DNA of 42,267 nt from an uncultured Christensenella sp. Lineage in GTDB: Bacteria > Bacillota > Clostridia > Christensenellales > UBA3700. Location: NCBI GenBank assembly GCA_910584635.1, contig CAJUBA010000013.1, positions 1-42,267 on the forward strand, in the 5' to 3' direction. Made by a program: the position numbers and the translations under genes. Numbering within the stretch: the stretch's first letter is position 1; every line of letters starts with the position of its first letter. Of this stretch, positions 40,708-42,267 are shown piece by piece. The notes beneath the pieces were generated by a model. It was not told the DNA's origin and made no database searches. It saw nothing but the letters and a program-made list of their open reading frames with translations.

Positions 40708-40819
40708 ATATTGCATAAAAATTCATAATTTTGCAGATTTATGCAATATTTTGTATAAAAATAAACAAATTCGCATAATACAAGTTATTATTTTCAATTT
40801 ATGCAGTATTTCTGCAAAT
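40708..40819 (-). promoter_or_regulatory. Cluster of ARG-box-like operators upstream of the ABC operon
   Basis: Several TATGCA/TGCATA half-sites are packed in 112 bases: TTGCATAAAAATTCATAA (40711-40728), TATGCAATATTTTGTATA (around 40740-40757), TTCGCATAA (40770-40778) and TATGCAGTATTTCTGCAA (40800-40817). The first reads on the minus strand as TATGAATTTTTATGCA, close to the ArgR/AhrC consensus. A perfect 12-base inverted repeat joins 40708-40719 with 40738-40749. This suggests an arginine-type repressor and hence a basic amino acid substrate; inference only. Confidence 0.45.
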
Positions 40820-40824
40820 TCTTA

Positions 40825-41322
40825 CTAATCAAGTTTACGTTCCATTACGTAATCGTGAACGCTGTACCCCTCTCCCAATTCTTTTTGCAACTCTTCTATT
40901 ATTTGAAATCCGAAATGACGGTAAGTCGATATAGTATCGATATTACCAGCGTTTACATTCAGTCTGATTTTATTAAGACCGCAATCTGTCGCCCGCTTTT
41001 CTACGTAATCCATCATTTCGCGCGCATAACCTTTACCTCTGTATTCTTTCGCCAAATAAAATTTACTCAAATACATAAAATCAGGCTTGGAATTGATTGC
41101 CAAAATTCCCGCCGCCTTTCCGTTAAGTTTAACAAAAAAATATTCCGCTCCATTTTGTACTTCATCAAAAATTCCCCGCTCCGACAAATAGTTGTCAATC
41201 ATATACGCGTTGGTTTCTTCTCCGACGATAGGATCGTAATGTTCCTTAAAAATTATCCTCGCAAAATCCGACATTTGTTTCAACTGAGAACTTTGCATTT
41301 TTTCAAATTTTATTCTATTCAT
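40825..41322 (-). CDS. GNAT-family N-acetyltransferase
   Basis: A 165-residue acetyltransferase. The acetyl-CoA binding motif is YLAKEYRGKGYAREMMDYVE (about 92-112, R/Q-x-x-G-x-G/A type), preceded by the FMYLSKFYL beta-4 strand and followed by INKIRLNV-like and STYRHFGFQIIEE, the usual motif B. The substrate is unknown; close similarity to spermidine or small-molecule acetyltransferases cannot be judged by eye. GAGGTAG lies before the ATG. It follows mntP by 48 bases and may be read from the same promoter. Confidence 0.88.
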   Translation of the reverse strand: MNRIKFEKMQSSQLKQMSDFARIIFKEHYDPIVGEETNAYMIDNYLSERGIFDEVQNGAEYFFVKLNGKAAGILAINSKPDFMYLSKFYLAKEYRGKGYAREMMDYVEKRATDCGLNKIRLNVNAGNIDTISTYRHFGFQIIEELQKELGEGYSVHDYVMERKLD

Positions 41323-41370
41323 TCAATACTACCTCATATAGCGTTTTGTAAAGTCATATTTTTGTTATTA

Positions 41371-41934
41371 TCAAACAAAAAAGGATTCTATAAAGATTTC
41401 CAAACCGATTATTATAAGTATTACGCCGCCGACGATACAAGCCTTATTTTTTAGCATCGCTCCAAACTTTTTGCCCAAGAAAAACGCGGCGAAACTCAAC
41501 ATAGCGGTAATTCCTCCGATAATAGAAAAAGAAATCAACGCTTTGGATATTCCTTCCGCGATATACAGCACACCCACGCTCAAAGCGTCTATAGATGTCG
41601 CAATCGCTTGAACAAAAAGTTCGATCGGCGTTATTTTCTTTTCGTTCAAAACCTCGCCTTTTTTCTTTTCTCTTACGCACTCTATTATCATTTTTATGCC
41701 TATTACGCTTAAAAATACCAACGCGATAATAGGAATAAAAGCGGTAAGATAACTCTGCATCAACGAACCCAAGAAGTAACCGACCAAAGGCATGGCAAAT
41801 TGAAATATTCCGAAAATTAACGCCATAATTACGGCTTTGATAATCTTCATATTCTTTTCTACCATAGCGTTTGTCATAGACACACAAGAAGCGTCCATAG
41901 CCAATCCAAATCCCAATCCAATCGCGTGAAGCAT
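41371..41934 (-). CDS. mntP: Manganese efflux pump MntP
   Basis: Exports Mn2+ to protect the cell from excess. The 187-residue protein has six membrane helices in two repeats; the conserved aspartates are in GLAMDASCVSM (first repeat) and SIDALSVGV (second). The open frame extends 25 codons upstream, but that part is riboswitch leader; the ATG at 41934 has the excellent ribosome site CGGAGG and gives the normal family length. A yybP-ykoY riboswitch and a perfect promoter lie upstream. Confidence 0.95.
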   Translation of the reverse strand: MLHAIGLGFGLAMDASCVSMTNAMVEKNMKIIKAVIMALIFGIFQFAMPLVGYFLGSLMQSYLTAFIPIIALVFLSVIGIKMIIECVREKKKGEVLNEKKITPIELFVQAIATSIDALSVGVLYIAEGISKALISFSIIGGITAMLSFAAFFLGKKFGAMLKNKACIVGGVILIIIGLEIFIESFFV

Positions 41935-42010
41935 ATTTCCTCCGAAATAAAAAAAGTACAGCCCTCTCGCCATACTCCGGAATACCGACACCACGTATGG
42001 CAAAGCCAAC

Positions 42011-42095
42011 GCGAGTCTCGTTATTTAATACAAGCCAGATATCTCTATCAGCATGTTGACTTGCAACGCTTTAGCGCCAACTACTCCCTCTGCTA
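42011..42095 (-). ncRNA. yybP-ykoY manganese riboswitch
   Basis: On the minus strand, GAGGGAGTAG (plus 42081-42090), AAGTCAACATGCTG in the middle and AACGAGACTC at the end (plus 42012-42021) match the conserved positions of the Mn2+-sensing yybP-ykoY aptamer, and the gene behind it is an Mn2+ exporter. Between it and the mntP ATG are a GCCATAC/GTATGGC stem and a run of seven T (expression platform, about 41940-42005). Whether control is by termination or by access to the ribosome site cannot be decided by eye. Confidence 0.85.
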
Positions 42096-42100
42096 TTGTT

Positions 42101-42129
42101 ATTATATTATCAATTTATTGTTTTGTCAA
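42101..42129 (-). promoter_or_regulatory. Perfect consensus promoter of mntP
   Basis: TTGACA (plus 42124-42129) and TATAAT (plus 42101-42106) with a 17-base spacer on the minus strand; transcription would start at the first bases of the riboswitch. From 42130 to the end of the window I see no gene. Confidence 0.8.
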
Positions 42130-42267
42130 CTTGATTAACGCGGCTTAATACTGATTCGTAAATATAAATTTACAAACAAACGAAGATAAAAGATATTCGT
42201 AAGGAGCGTAGCGACGGCTTAGCGAACTTGTGAGCGTTACTATTTCGAGCGGTCCCGCCCACGGAGA

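Noticed and set aside
41935..42009. Upstream extension of mntP
   Set aside because: It lies in the riboswitch expression platform; the internal ATG has CGGAGG and the family's normal start.
1..42267. CRISPR array, insertion sequence or prophage
   Set aside because: No regularly spaced direct repeats, no transposase, integrase or phage structural genes were found in any frame.

Overview
The window reads as chromosomal DNA of a strictly fermentative, low-to-moderate GC member of the Bacillota (Clostridia-like). This rests on consensus -35/-10 promoters with 17-base spacers, AGGAGG-type ribosome binding sites, intrinsic terminators, lipobox-type binding proteins, pyruvate formate-lyase, AdhE and malic enzyme, a bacterial V-type ATPase in place of an F-type one, and a class I lysyl-tRNA synthetase. 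An uncultured gut clostridial lineage fits (an intracellular GH95 fucosidase is present), but that taxonomic guess is inference. About 40 protein genes and two tRNA genes are supported, most on the minus strand.

Right to left along the minus strand: the manganese exporter MntP sits behind a yybP-ykoY Mn2+ riboswitch (about 41.4-42.1 kb). Next come a GNAT acetyltransferase and a polar amino acid ABC transporter (37.8-40.6 kb). Its binding protein has its two lobes in circularly permuted order, and its ATPase carries a Lys-rich N-terminal extension and a roughly 95-residue insertion. Then follow pflB-pflA and adhE (31.7-37.5 kb, with two Rex-type operators flanking the adhE promoter), malic enzyme on the plus strand, a Trp/Tyr-type ABC transporter operon (26.9-29.8 kb), an AraC regulator, and class I LysRS fused to a tRNA-binding domain (23.4-25.5 kb).

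From 20.9 to 23.4 kb there is a small accessory-looking patch: tRNA-Arg(CCT), tRNA-Glu(CTC), two or three unrecognised small genes and a truncated XRE regulator. Left of it are a geranylgeranyl-reductase-like flavoprotein, a GH95 alpha-L-fucosidase, a YhcH/YiaL protein and a self-contained transcription unit for a 22-residue cationic Trp-rich peptide. A TetR regulator with a zinc-dependent phospholipase C gene follows, then a PhoB/PhoR-like two-component system and manA-tsaC-ywlE.

The left 10 kb is rpiB followed by a complete V-type ATPase operon in the order H(stalk)-I-K-E-C-F-A-B-D. Its K subunit keeps the Na+-coordinating residues known from Enterococcus hirae, so it is probably a sodium pump. 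Between B and D lies a 203-base gap with two copies (one perfect, one near-perfect) of the palindrome TGAACAnTGTTCA. The only other copy in the window lies directly downstream of the perfect promoter of the TetR gene 15 kb away, which suggests that this TetR protein regulates the end of the ATPase operon.

The most unusual items are the permuted binding protein, the 22-residue peptide unit, the shared TetR-type operators, the enlarged transporter ATPase and the LysRS fusion. No CRISPR array, insertion sequence or intact prophage was seen.
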